From assembly GCF_028769735.1 (NCBI RefSeq), contig NW_026992293.1, forward strand, positions 1 through 64,000: a stretch of DNA of 64,000 nucleotides, in the 5' to 3' direction. The position numbers and the translations under genes are program-made. The DNA is from Zonotrichia leucophrys gambelii. Lineage: Eukaryota > Chordata > Aves > Passeriformes > Passerellidae. Below, one piece after another: positions 43,546 through 60,720 of the stretch (positions are counted from its first letter, which is position 1; the number at the start of each line of letters is the position of its first letter). The notes under the pieces are model-generated. The model had not been told where the DNA came from. It saw only the letters and a program-made list of their open reading frames with translations, and made no database searches.

Positions 43546-46500
43546 ATGACGTCAGCATCCACTAAAGTGAGGGAATTTGGGCAATTTTGGGCGGATTTGG
43601 GAATTTTTGGGGTTTTTTTGTTGTTGAGGAATGTGATAAGGAGTGGGGCAGGGGTTGGGAATGGGGGGAGGCGCTTCCGGTTCGATGCCACTTCCGGTCC
43701 GTACTCTGGAGGGGTCCGGATAGGGGAGTGGCTGCTGTAGAAGGTTCCGGGGGGTTCGGGGTTTACTGGTCCCAGTTTGGGTTTAGATCTTGATACTGGT
43801 CCCAGTTTGGGGTTAAATGGGATTTCACTGGTCCCAGTTTGGATCCCAGCTCTGCTGCTGGTTCCAGTTCATGTCTTGATCCCGGTACTGGTCCCAGTTT
43901 GGGTTTCATTGTGGGGTCACTGGTCCCAGTTTGGTGTTACTGGTCCCAGTTCATGTCTGATTCTGTTACTTGTCCCAGTTTGGATCCCAGTGAGGTGTCA
44001 CTCCAGTTCAGATTCTGATCCTCATACTGGTCCCAGTTCAGGTCTTGATCCCGGTACTGGTCCCAGTTTAGGGTTCAGTGGGGTTTTACTGGTCCCAGTC
44101 CAGCTCCCAGTCTGGGCTCCCAGTCCCATCCAATCCCTTCCCAGTCCCTCCCAGTTTATCCCAGTTTATCCCAGTTTGCCGTTCCAGGTCGGGGAGATTT
44201 TCTCGGCCGCCGGCGCCGCCTTCACTCGGCTGGGGGAGCTGACGATGCAGCTGCACCCGGGGACCGACAGCTCCCCCGCGGGGTGAGGGGGGATTTGGGG
44301 GGATTTTGGGGGGTCCTGGGGGGTTGGGGGAAAATTTGGGAAAAATTCGGCAAATTTTGGGGGGGGTTTGGGGCAGTTTTGGGGGTATTTGGAGTCCTTG
44401 GGGGGGGGGAGATTTTGGGGGGATTTGGGGGCCTCTGGAGGGTCCTGAGGGGGATTTGGGAGTCCCCAGGGGAGATTTGAGGAGGTTTTGGGGGGGTCCT
44501 GGAGGGTTTTGGGGGAAATTTGGGGAAGATTTGTGGGAGTTTTGGGGGATATTTGGGTGACATTTGAGGTCCTTCCGGGGGATTTTGAGGAAGTTTTGGG
44601 GGGTCCTGGGGGGATTTGGGGAAAATTTTGGGGGGATTTGGGGCCATTCTAAGGAGATTTGAGGGAGGCCTGGGGAGATTTGGAGGAAATTTGGGGGGAT
44701 TTGGGGTCCCGGTGATGAAATTTGGAGTCCCCGCGGGTGAGGGGAACTGGGGCAACTGGGAGGGACTGGGGGAAATTTGGGCAGATTTGGGGAGGGTTTG
44801 AGGGGATTCTTGGGGGTCCTGGCAGGGTTTGGGGTCCCTGTGGTGAAGTTTGGGGTCCTCAGTGGAGATTTGAGGAGGTTTTGGGGGGGTCCTGGGACGG
44901 TTTTGGGGTAATTTTGGGGAAATTTGGAGTCCCCATGGGAGGTTTTGAGGGGGTTGTCGCTGCTCTGTGGGGCCGTGTTGTGATTTCAAACCCCCCAAAA
45001 TCCCCCCAAAACCCCTTCAAATCCCCCCAAAATCGCCCAAAATTTCCACCAGGACCCCCCAGATTCCATTCAGCCCCCCAAAATCCCCGAGATCCCCCTA
45101 AAATTTCCAGGACCCCTCCAAAACTCCCCAAGTCTCACTGGACGGAGCTGGAGTTCTCGCTGCTCCGTGGGGCTGTGTCACGATTTCAAACCCCCCAAAA
45201 TCCCCTCAAAACCCATTCAAATCCCCCCAAAATCCCCCTAATTCTTCTCCAGGACCCCCAGATTCCCTTTGGACCCCCAAAATCCCCGGGGATCCCCCCC
45301 AGAATTCTCAGGATGCCCCCAAAATCCCCCAGGTCCCACTGGTTGGAGCTGTAGCTGGCGCTGCTCCACGGGGCTGTGTCCCGATTCGGGGAGGACCTGA
45401 ACCCCCCAAATCCCCCCAGAAACCCCCCAAAACCCCTTTAAATCTCCCCAAAACTTCCCAAAATTTCCACCAGGACCCCCCAAAATTCCCTCAAATCCCC
45501 CCAAAATTCTCAGGATCCCCCCAAAATCCCCCAAGTCTCACTGGATGGAGCTGTAGCTGGCGCTGCTCCGCAGGGCTGTGTCACGATTTCAAACACCCCC
45601 AAATCCCCTCAAATCCCCCAAAACCCCCTCAAATCAATCCAAGACCCTTCCAGGATCCCCCAGATTCCATCCAACCCCCCAAATTTCCCCGAGATCCCCC
45701 CGAAAATTTCTGGGGTCCCCCCAAAACTCCCCAAGTCTCACTGGACGGAGCTGGAGTTCTCGCTGCTCCGCGGGGCTGTGTCACGATTTCAAACCCCCCA
45801 AAACCCCCTCAAATCACCCCAAAACCCCCTCAAATCACCCCGAGACCTTTCCAGGACCCCCCAGATTCCCTCAAATCTCCCCATAATTTCCGGGGTCCCC
45901 CCAAAAACCCCCCAGGTCCCGCTGGATGGAGCCGGAGCTGGCGCTGCTCCGCGGGGCCGTGTCGCGATTCGGGGAGGACCTGAACCCCCCAAAACCCCCT
46001 CAAATCACCCCAAAACCCCCTCAAATCACCCCAAATCACCCCAAAACCCCCTCAAATCACCCCGAGACCCTTCCAGCACCCCCTAAATTTCCTGTGGACC
46101 CCCCAAAAACCCCCAGGTCCCGCTGGACGGAGCCGGAGCTGGCGCTGCTCCGCGGGGCCGTGTCGCGATTCGGGGAGGACCTGAACCGCCTCAGCGCCCT
46201 CATCAAGGACCGCACGGTGTAAGGGGGGGACCCGGGGGGGGGAAATTTTGGGGTGTCCCCCCTCCAAAAAAAAATCCCAAAAATCTCAAAAAACCCCAAA
46301 ATTTCCCCAAAACCCCCCTCAGGGCGCAGCTGAAGGCGGCGGCCAAGCGCAAAGCCTACGAGGACAGCGGGGTCCCCCTGCCCCCGCCCGGCGCCGACTC
46401 CCCCAAAAAGGGACCCCGAAAAAACCCCCCCGGATCTGGGGGGGCTCCCCACGACCCCCCCGGGCCCCCCGGGAAGAAGCTGAAGGTGGCTGGTAAGGAA

Positions 46501-47283
46501 TTTTGGGGTTTTTGGGGTTCCCCCCTCTTTAATTTTGAGATTTCTTTTTTCTCGTTCTTTAATTTTGGGGACCCCTCCCCTTTAATTTTGGTTTTTTTTT
46601 GGTCCCTCCCCTTTAATTTTGGGGCGCCCCCCAATTAATTTCGGGGTCTCTTTTTCCCCGTTATTTAATTGGATATTATTTAATTTCCCCCCATTGTTTA
46701 TATTCCCTTTTAATTTTGGGATTTCCCACTCCCCCCCAATTTTGGGGTCTCTTTTCCCTCCCCCATTAATTTTAGGCCCCCCCCAATTAATTTTGGGATC
46801 CCCAACCCCTTTAATTTTGGTGTTTTTTTACCCCCCTTCCCCCATTAATTTTGAGGTCTCTTTTCCCCCATTCTTTAATTTTAGGGATCCCACCCTTTAA
46901 TTTTGGGATTTTTTTTTTTTTTGTCTCTCCACTTTAATTTTGGGGAACCCCCCCACATTAATTTTGGGCTTCCCCTTTAATTTTGGGGTTCCCTTGGGTT
47001 CTCCCCCATTAATTTTGGGATGTCTTTGGGCCCTCCCCGTTAATTTTGGGGTCCCCAAATTAATTTTGGGGTCCCCCCCAGAGCCCCCCCCGAGTGACTC
47101 CGACCCCCCCGGGGACCTCGTGGACGTCGAAGGATTTGGGGACCCCCCCCCCAAGAAGCTGAACTTCGACCAGGGTACGACCCCCACCCCAAAAAAAAAA
47201 AAAAAAACCAAAAAATTTGGGGGGGACTCCCCCAAAATTTGGGGGTTCCCCCTCACCCCTTCCCCTTTTTCCAGCAGCCTGAA
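43546..47283 (+). CDS. BACC1: BPTF-associated chromatin complex component 1 / BAP18 (6 exons)
   Basis: Exons 43546-43566, 44188-44282, 46117-46218, 46323-46492, 47082-47174 and 47279-47283 join to 161 aa (human C17orf49 product 172). BAP18 is a small SANT-domain subunit found with the BPTF/NURF remodeller and MLL1-type H3K4 methyltransferase complexes. Conserved segments are [30 protein letters not shown], the SANT core around [20 protein letters not shown] and [20 protein letters not shown] (exons 3-4), YEDSGVPLP and the C-terminus KKLNFDQA. The last exon encodes only Ala and stop, using acceptor CAGCAG. Compared with the human protein the linker after residue 100 is more Pro/Gly-rich. The SANT-encoding exon 3 is preceded by six decoy copies of its 5' half. 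It ends tail-to-tail with ACHE. Confidence 0.96.
43740..44180. repeat. BACC1 intron 1 CTGGTCCCAGTTTGG repeat
   Basis: Loose array of ACTGGTCCCAGTTTGGGTT and GATCCCGGTACTGGTCCCAG units, ending in CCCAGTTTATCCCAGT before the exon 2 acceptor. Confidence 0.85.
44283..44950. repeat. BACC1 intron 2, G-rich half
   Basis: GGATTTGGGGGGTCCTGGGG-type units, the same family as in RNASEK, flipping to C-rich sequence where the exon 3 ladder begins near 44956. Confidence 0.88.
44956..46116 (+). repeat. BACC1 exon 3 acceptor ladder: six decoys at about 200-bp period
   Basis: Copies of the exon 3 start (CGCTGGACGGAGCCGGAGCT-like) lie at about 44956 (partial), 45131, 45331, 45531, 45731 and 45911; the real exon starts at 46117. 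Spacing is 200, 200, 200, 180 and about 200 bp. The copy nearest the exon is the best match ([20 protein letters not shown]). Copies at 45331 and 45531 contain an in-frame TAG after GGAGCTG. Others read [17 protein letters not shown]. All end before the [10 protein letters not shown] half and have no donor. Filler is CCCCAAAATCCCCTCAAATC. Confidence 0.95.
46500..47081. repeat. BACC1 intron 4 TTTAATTTTGGGGTCCC repeat
   Basis: Repeated CCCCATTAATTTTGGGGTC words of about 20-40 bp up to the exon 5 acceptor. No additional exon seen. Confidence 0.85.
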
Positions 47284-47449
47284 GTCGGACCCCCCAAAGG
47301 ACCCCCAAGACCCCCCCCAAAACACCCCCAAATTTCTCCCTGAACCCCCAAAATTTTGGGGATCCCCCTCAATTTTGGGGTCCCCACCCCAATTTTTGGG
47401 GTCGTCCCCAAATTTGGGGACCCCCCCCCCCCAACACTTTGTGTCCCCC

Positions 47450-47455
47450 AATAAA
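47450..47455 (+). terminator. BACC1: BACC1 poly(A) signal AATAAA
   Basis: AATAAA 167 bp after the stop codon, followed by a TTGTGTCTGTGTGGTG downstream GT-rich element. The opposing ACHE signal is about 210 bp further on. Confidence 0.85.
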
Positions 47456-47661
47456 ATTTTGGGGTCCTCCCCCCCAGTTTTGTGTCTGTGTGGTGATTTG
47501 GGTCCTGCCTCGATTTTGGGGTCCCCCCCCCTGCCCAAAATTTGGGGGTTTTCTCCCATTTTTTGGGGTTTTGCCTCCATTTTTTGGGGTTCTCCCCCCA
47601 TTTTCAGGGTTGTCCCCCCATTTTTTGGGGTCCCCCCATGAGTCAGGTTTGGGTTTGAGCC

Positions 47662-47667
47662 TTTATT
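47662..47667 (-). terminator. ACHE: ACHE poly(A) signal (AATAAA on -)
   Basis: TTTATT on + gives AATAAA on the ACHE strand, about 860 bp after the stop codon. Confidence 0.75.
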
Positions 47668-47679
47668 GGGGTCACACCG

Positions 47680-48515
47680 AAGACGAGACTGGGGGAGCCC
47701 CCAAATTTTGGGGTCCTGAAGGGTTTTGGGGGGAATTTTGGGATCGATTTTTGGGGTGTCCCGGGCTCTTTTGGGGTGCCTGAGGACGATTTTGGGGGGG
47801 GGTCTGGGAGCGGTTTTGGGGTTTCAGGGGCATTTTGGGGGTGTTGGGTGGGTTTTGGGGTGTCCCTGGAGAGGTTTTTTTTGGGTTCCTGGGTGGATTT
47901 TTGGGGTCTCGGGTGAATTTTGGGATGCTCTGGGTGGATTTGGGGGATTCCTGGATGGATTTTGGGGATGCCCTGGGTGGTTTTGGGGTTCCTGGATGAA
48001 TTCTGGGGTATCTTGGCTGGATTTTGGGGTATCCTGGGTGGATATTTGGGATTCCTGGATGGATTTTAGGATTCTTGGATGGATTTTGGGGTGCCCCAGT
48101 TGGGTTTTGGGGTTCCTGGGTGAGGTTTTTTGGGTTCCTGGATGGATTATGTGTTCCTGGATGGATTTTGGGGTGCCCTGGGCGGTTTTGGGGTTCCTGG
48201 ATGGATTTTGGGGTGCCCTGGGCGGTTTTGGGGTTCCTGGGTGAGGTTTTTTGGGTTCCTGGATGGATTTTGGGTTCCTGGATGGATTTTGGGTTCCTGG
48301 ATGGATTTTGGGGTGCCCCAGTTGGGTTTTGGGGTTCCTGGGTGGATTTTTAGGATTTCTGGGTGGATTCTTTGGGTTCCTGGATGGATTTTGGGGTATC
48401 CTAGGTGGATATTTGGGGTTCCTGGATGGATTTTGGGGTATCCTAGGTGGATATTTGCGATTCCTGTCTGGATTTTGGGTTCCTGGATGGATTTTGGGGT
48501 GTCCCCGGTGGATTT
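47680..48515 (-). repeat. ACHE 3' UTR TTCCTGGATGGATTTTGGGG repeat
   Basis: GGTTCCTGGATGGATTTTGG units (about 20-40 bp) fill the 3' UTR between the stop and the poly(A) signal. Repetitive frames only. Confidence 0.85.
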
Positions 48516-48523
48516 GGGGTGCC

Positions 48524-54880
<6,357 letters not shown>

Positions 54881-54939
54881 CCCCTCCCCAACCTCATTGT
54901 GACCCCCCGTTCCATTTTTGAGGGGTTCGAGACCCCTCC

Positions 54940-55690
54940 CCAATTTATCCCAGTTGATCCCAGTTTATCCCAGTTGTTCCCAGTGACCCTTCCCACCCCA
55001 GAGACCCCTCCCCAATTTATCCCAGTTGATCCCAGTGCCCCCCTGCCCACCCAGAGACCCCTCCCCAATTTATCCCAGTCCATCCCAGTCCCTCCCAGTG
55101 CCTCCCTGCCCACCCAGAGACCCCTCCCCAGTTTATCCCAGTTTATCCCCGTCCCTCCCAGGGACCCTTCCCCAATTTATCCCAATCCCTCCCAGTGCCC
55201 CCTTCCCACCCCAGAGACCCCTCCCCAGTTTATCCCAGTTGATCCCAGCGCCCCCTGCCCACCCAGAGACCCCTCCCCAGTTTGTCCCAGTTGATCCCAG
55301 TCCCTCCCAGGGACCCCTCCCCAATTTATCCCAGTCCCTCCCAGTTTATCCCAGTTTATCCCAGTGACCCTTCCCACCCCAGAGAGACCCCTCCCCAATT
55401 TATCCCAGTTTATCCCAATTAATCCCAGTTTATCCCAGTTGTTCCCAGTGCCCCTTCCCACTCCTGAGACCCCTCCCCAATTTATCCCAGTCCCTCCCAG
55501 TTTATCCCAGTTGTTCCCAGTGCCCCTCCCACCCCATAGGGACCCCTCCCCAATTTATCCCAGTCCCTCCCAGTGCCCCCTGCCCACCCAGAGACCCCTC
55601 CCCAATTTATCCCAGTTTCTCCCAGTGACCCTTCCCACCCCAGAGACCCTCCCCAATTTATCCCAGTTGATCCCAGCGCCCCTCCCCCCG
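54940..55690. repeat. TTTATCCCAGTCCCTCCCAG array
   Basis: Units of CCCCAATTTATCCCAGT, TGATCCCAGTGCCCC and CACCCAGAGACCCCTC, about 40-70 bp long. No gene. Confidence 0.9.
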
Positions 55691-55849
55691 CCCACAGGAC
55701 CCCTCCCCCCCGCCCCTCCCCCCCCCCTTTGGGCAGGTGCTGGATCCCAAAATAGAAACAAAAATCCCGAACGGAAATGGGGGAGGGGCGGGGGGGGGGG
55801 GGGGGACCACGGGGGGGGGGGCACGGGGGGGACCCCGACCCTGGACATC

Positions 55850-56830
55850 CATGGGGACCCCTCCCCAAATCCCCTATAGGGACCCCTCCCCAAATAGGGA
55901 CCCCTCCCCAAATCCCCCATAGATCCATAGGGACCCCTCCCCAAATCCCCTATAGGGACCCCCGGCCCTACAGAGACCCCTCCCCAAAATCCCCTATAGG
56001 ACCCATATAGGGACCCTTCCCCAAATAGAGACCCCTCCCCAAAATACCCCCCAAATCCCCCAAGGATCCATAGGGACTCCTCCCCAAAATTCCCTATAGA
56101 TAGGGACCCCCTCCCCAAATCCTCTATAGAGACCCCCGGTCCCATAGAGACCCCTCCCCAAAATCCCATATAGATCCATAGGGATCTCCGGCCCTACAGA
56201 GACCCCTCCCCAAAATCCCAAATAGGAACCCCCCCCCAAGTCCCCCATGGATCCATAGAGACCCCTCCCCAAAATCCCCTATAGATCCATAGGGACCCCT
56301 CCCCAAATCCCCTATAGAGACCCCTGGCCCTATAGAGACCCTTCCTCAAATCCCCTATAGGGACCCCTCCCCAAATCCTCTATATCCAGAGGGACTCCCC
56401 GGCCCTATAGAGACCCCTCCCCAAGTAAATCCCCTATAGCGACCCCTCCCCAAATTCCTATAGATCCATAGGGACCCCTCCCCCCCCACCCAGCCCCGCC
56501 CCAAAATGGTACCCGGGGGGGGAGGGGAGGGAGGGGCGATGTGGGGAGGGGTCTTAGGTGGGGGGGAGGGGCAATGGGGGGGTCCCAAGGGTGGGGGAGG
56601 GGCAATGGGGAGGGGTCTCGGGGGTGGGGGAGGGGCGATGTGGGAGGGGCCCGGATTGGGGGGGGGGGGAGGCGTCACAGGTGTGTGTGGGGGGGGAGGG
56701 GCAATGGGGGGAAGGATGGGGGGGTCTCGGGTGGGGGAGGGGCCATATGGGATGGGGGTCTCAAGGATGGGGGAGGGGCGATGAGGGGGGGGGTCTCAGG
56801 TGTAGGTGAGGGGGGGGAGGGGCGCTGATG
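55850..56830. repeat. GACCCCTCCCCAAATCCC and GGTGGGGGAGGGGC arrays
   Basis: To about 56480 the + strand is ATAGGGACCCCTCCCCAAAT-type with ATAGATCCATAGG; after 56510 it switches to G-rich GGGGGAGGGGCAATGGGG. The two halves are partly complementary. Confidence 0.85.
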
Positions 56831-56934
56831 GGGCCTCATCGGATGGAGAGATCGTTCAAAGGGGGGGTGGGGGGAGGGGGATGGGGAGGGGTCGCGGGGG
56901 TGGGGGATGGGTGGGGGGGTGGTGGTCGCGGGGG

Positions 56935-57200
56935 TGGGGGGAGGGGCGGCACCGACCCCCTCGCGCTCCTCGCGTTCTCTCCGGCCTCGCTCCGGCTCCG
57001 GCGTCTGGAAAATACCGGGGGGGGGGGGGTGGGGGTGGGGGAGGGGGAGGGGCGGCCTTAAATTGGGGGGGGGGAGGGGAGGGGCGGCTCCTTTGGCCCC
57101 TCCCCCTCCTGCGGCAGCGCTGCCCCTCCCCCACCCCGAGCCGGGAAAGGGGGGGGGGGAGGATGAGGAGGATGCGCTGCCCAACCCCCACCCAGGGGGA
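56935..57200. other. CpG-rich segment, possible ACHE 5' non-coding exon region
   Basis: CCCTCGCGCTCCTCGCG and CTCCGGCTCCGGCG words, then CCCCTCCCCCACC sequence. It is CpG-dense and lies upstream of ACHE on the coding strand. No splice donor could be assigned with confidence. Confidence 0.3.
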
Positions 57201-57209
57201 ATTTGGGGG

Positions 57210-57530
57210 GGGGGATTTTGGGGGAATTTTGAGGGGATTTTGAGGGGGGGGAGGATTTGGGAGAATTTTCGGGAAATTATGGGGAAATTTTTTAGGGGGA
57301 TTTCGGAGGAAATTTGGGGGGATTGGGTGGGGGGCGGATTTTGGGGATTTTTAAGGAAATTTGGGGGAGAATTTTGAGGGGGATTTGGAGGAATTTTAGG
57401 GGAAATTTTAGGGGCAATTTTGGGGGAATTTTGGGGAGGGGTCGGGGTAATTTTAGGGGAATCTTGGGGAAATTTTTGGAGAATTTTGGGGGAAGCTTGG
57501 GGCAATTTTTGGGAATTTTGGGGGAATTTT
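57210..57530. repeat. GGGGAATTTTGGGGGAATTTT tract
   Basis: G- and A/T-rich GGAAATTTTAGGGGGAATTT repeats, with no exon. Confidence 0.8.
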
Positions 57531-57609
57531 CCCGCCCACACCTGTCCTCCCCAGGTGTGTCCGTCTGTCCCCAGGTGTGTCCCCTCCCCCAGGTGTGTCC
57601 CCTCCCCCC

Positions 57610-57765
57610 CCAGGTGTCCCTCTCGTGTCGCGGTTCCCGCCGATGACGTGGCCCCACGTCTGGCCCCAGGTGTGGCCCCGCCCCCTTTTCTGCTCCCGCC
57701 GGCCAAGGGTCACGCGCCCCTCCCCCCATTGGCTGGCGCGGGTGGTGACGTCACGGGGGAAACCC
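57610..57765. promoter_or_regulatory. CRE/CCAAT/GC-box promoter-like segment upstream of ACHE
   Basis: Non-repetitive CpG sequence with GATGACGTGG, a GC box, an inverted CCAAT box (ATTGGCTGG, about 57728) and a full CRE TGACGTCA (57746-57753). It is the most promoter-like unique block between ACHE and the mucin; direction unknown. Confidence 0.4.
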
Positions 57766-57769
57766 CTGG

Positions 57770-58118
57770 GGAGACACTGGGAGATACTGGGATGGACTGG
57801 GATGGACTGGGATGGACTGGGATATACTGGGATGGACTGGGATAGACTGGGGACAGGACTGGGATGGACTGGAATGGACTGGGAATGAACTGGGATAGAC
57901 TGGGAGGGACTGGGACATACTGGGAGGGCATTGGGATGTACTGGGAATGAACTGGGATGGACTGGGATGGGCTGGGAGGGACTGGGATAAACTGGGACAT
58001 ACTGGGAGGGCACTGGGATGGACTGGGAGAGACTGGGAATGAACTGGGATGGACTGGGAGCGACTGGGAGCAAACTGGGATGGACTGGGATGAACTGGGA
58101 GGGTACTGGGGCATCCTG
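57770..58118. repeat. GGGATGGACTGGGATAGACT array
   Basis: 10-bp-register ACTGGGATGG, ACTGGGAATGA and ACTGGGATAT words, the same family as GPS2 intron 6. Confidence 0.92.
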
Positions 58119-58119
58119 A

Positions 58120-60400
58120 CTTTAAGGATCTCGGTGCCACCTCCCTGTCCCCATCCCCGTGTGCCCATGGATCTTGGTGCCACCCCAATGTCCCCATCCC
58201 AATGTCCCCATGGATCTCAGTGCCACCTCCATGTCCCCACCTCCATGTCCCCATGCCCGTGTTGCCATGGATCTTGGTGCCACCGCAGTGTCCCCACAGA
58301 TCTCGGTGCCACCCCAATGTCCCCACCCCAATGTTCCCATGGATCTCGGTGCCACCCCAATGTCCCCAACCCCAGTGTCCCCACTGATGTCGGTGCCACC
58401 CCAGTGTCCGCACCCCAATGTTCCCCATGGATCTTGGTGCCACCCCAGTGTCCCCATCCCAATGTCCCCACTGATCTCAGTGTCACCTCCATGTCCCCAC
58501 CTCCATGTCCCCATGCCCGTGTTGCCATGGATCTTGGTGCCACCGCAGTGTCCCCACTGATGTCGGTGCCACCCCAATGTCCCCATTCCCATGTTCCCAT
58601 GGATCTCAGTGCCACCCCATTGTCCCCACAGATCTCGGTGCCACCCCAGTGTCCCCAACCCCAGTGCCCCCACTGATGTCGGTGCCACCCCAGTGTCCCC
58701 ATTCCCATGTTCCCATGGATCTTGGTGCCACCCCAGTGTCCCCAGTGATCTTGGTGTCACCCCAATGTCCTCAACCCCAATGTCCCCACTGATCTCAGTG
58801 CCACCTCCATGTCCCCACCTCCATGTCCCCATGCCCATGTTCCCATGGGTCTTGGTGTCACCCCAATGTCCCCATCCCAATGTCCCCACCCCGATATTGC
58901 CATGGATCTCGTGCCACTCCAATGTCCCCAACTCCAGTGTCCCCACTGATGTCGGTGCCACTGCAGTGTCCCCATTCCCATGTTCCCATGGATCTTGGTG
59001 CCACCCCAATGTCCCCATCGCAATGTCCCCACTGATCTCAGTGTCACCTCCATGTCCCCACCTCCATGTCCCCATCCCCATGTGCCCATGGGTCTTGGTG
59101 CCACCCCAGTGTCCCCACTGATCTTGGTGTCACCCCAATGTCCCCAACCCCAATGTCCCCACTGATCTCAGTGTCATCCCAATGTCCCCACCCATCTCGA
59201 TGCCACCCCAATGTCCCCAACCCCAGTGTCCCCACTGATGTCGGTGCCACCCCAGTGTCCCCATCCCCATGTTCCCATGGACCTCGGTGCCACCCCAATG
59301 TCCCCACTGATCTCAATGCCACCTCCATGTCCCCACCTCTATGTCCCCATGCCCGTGTTCCCATGGATCTTGGTGTCACCACAATGTCCCCAACCCCAGT
59401 GTCCCCACTGATCTCGGTGCCACCCCAATGTTCCCATGGATCTTGATGCCAACCCAATGTCCCCATCCCAAGGTCCCCACTGATCTCGGTGTCACCTCCA
59501 TGTCCCCATCCCCATGTTCCCATGGACCTCAGTGCCACCCCAATGTCCCCACCCCAATGTTCCCATGGATCTCGGTGTCACCTCCATGTCCCCACCTCCA
59601 TGTCCCCATGCCCGTGTTCCCATGGATCTCGGTGCCACCCCAGTGTCCCCACTGATCTTGGTGTCACCCCAATGTCCTCAACCCCAATGTCCCCACTGAT
59701 CTCAGTGCCACCCCAATGTCCCCATTCCCATGTTCCCATGGATCTTGGTGCCACCCCAATGTCCCCACTGATCTCAGTGTCACCTCCATGTCCCCACCTC
59801 TATGTCCCCATGCCCGTGTTCCCATGGATCTTGGTGTCACCGCAATGTCCCCACCCCAATGTCCCCACTGATCTCGGTGCCACCCCAATGTCGCCATGGA
59901 TCTTGATGCCACCCCAATGTCCCCATCCCAAGGTCCCCACTGATCTCAGTGTCACCTCCATGTCCCCATGCCCATGTTCCCATGGACCTCGGTGCCACCC
60001 CAATGTCCCCACCCCAATGTCCCTATCCCAATGTCCCCACTGATCTCAGTGCCACCCCAATGTCCCCATCCCAATGTCCCCACCCCAATGTCCCCATGGA
60101 TCTCAGTGCCACCCCAATGTCCCCATCCCAATGTCCCCACCCCAATGTCCCCACAGATCTCTGTGCCACCCCAATGTCCCCATCCCAATGTCCCCACCCC
60201 AATGTTCCCATGGATCTCAGTGCCACCCCAGTGTCCCCACTGATGTCGGTGCCACCCCAATGTCCCTATCCCAATGTTCCCATGGATCTCGGTGCCACCC
60301 CAATGTCCCCACCCCAATGTCCCCACCCCAATGTCCCCACCCCAATGTTCCCATGGATCTCGGTGCCACCCCAGTGTCCCCACCCCAGTGTCCCCTCCCT
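58120..60400. repeat. CCCCAATGTCCCCA / ATGGATCTCGGTGCCA array
   Basis: About 2.3 kb of composite units: CCACCCCAATGTCCCCA followed by CTGATCTCAGTG or TGGATCTTGGTG words, about 27-bp subunits in 54- to 100-bp blocks. Long open frames on both strands are repeat translations. No gene. Confidence 0.92.
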
Positions 60401-60720
60401 GTCCCCCCCTTTGTCCCCCCCCGTGCGGTGACACCGCCGATGGAGGAAGCTCCGATCGGGGCGCGGCCGCCGCATTCTCCGGCTCTGTGTCACCGCCTGT
60501 GCCACCCCCTGTGCCACCCGCCTGTGTCACCGCCTGTGCCACCCCGCGTGCCACCTGTGCGTGTCACCTGTGTGTGTCACCGCCCGCCACCCCCCACCCA
60601 CCCGCCTGCATGGGGACAAAGGTCCGGGGCCACCCCCTGTCCCCCTCCCCACCCACCCCAGATATTGTCACTGTCACCGCTGGCGCCGGCCCCACTTGGG
60701 GACAGGACGTGGCCGCGGCC

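Noticed and set aside
45131..45986. Additional coding exons of BACC1 (duplicated SANT repeats)
   Set aside because: No decoy has a donor, two carry in-frame stops, and the human-like protein is complete without them.
58122..60554. Several 160-319-codon frames rich in HWGGTEI or CHPNVPTP
   Set aside because: Same array read in different frames; typical repeat ORFs.
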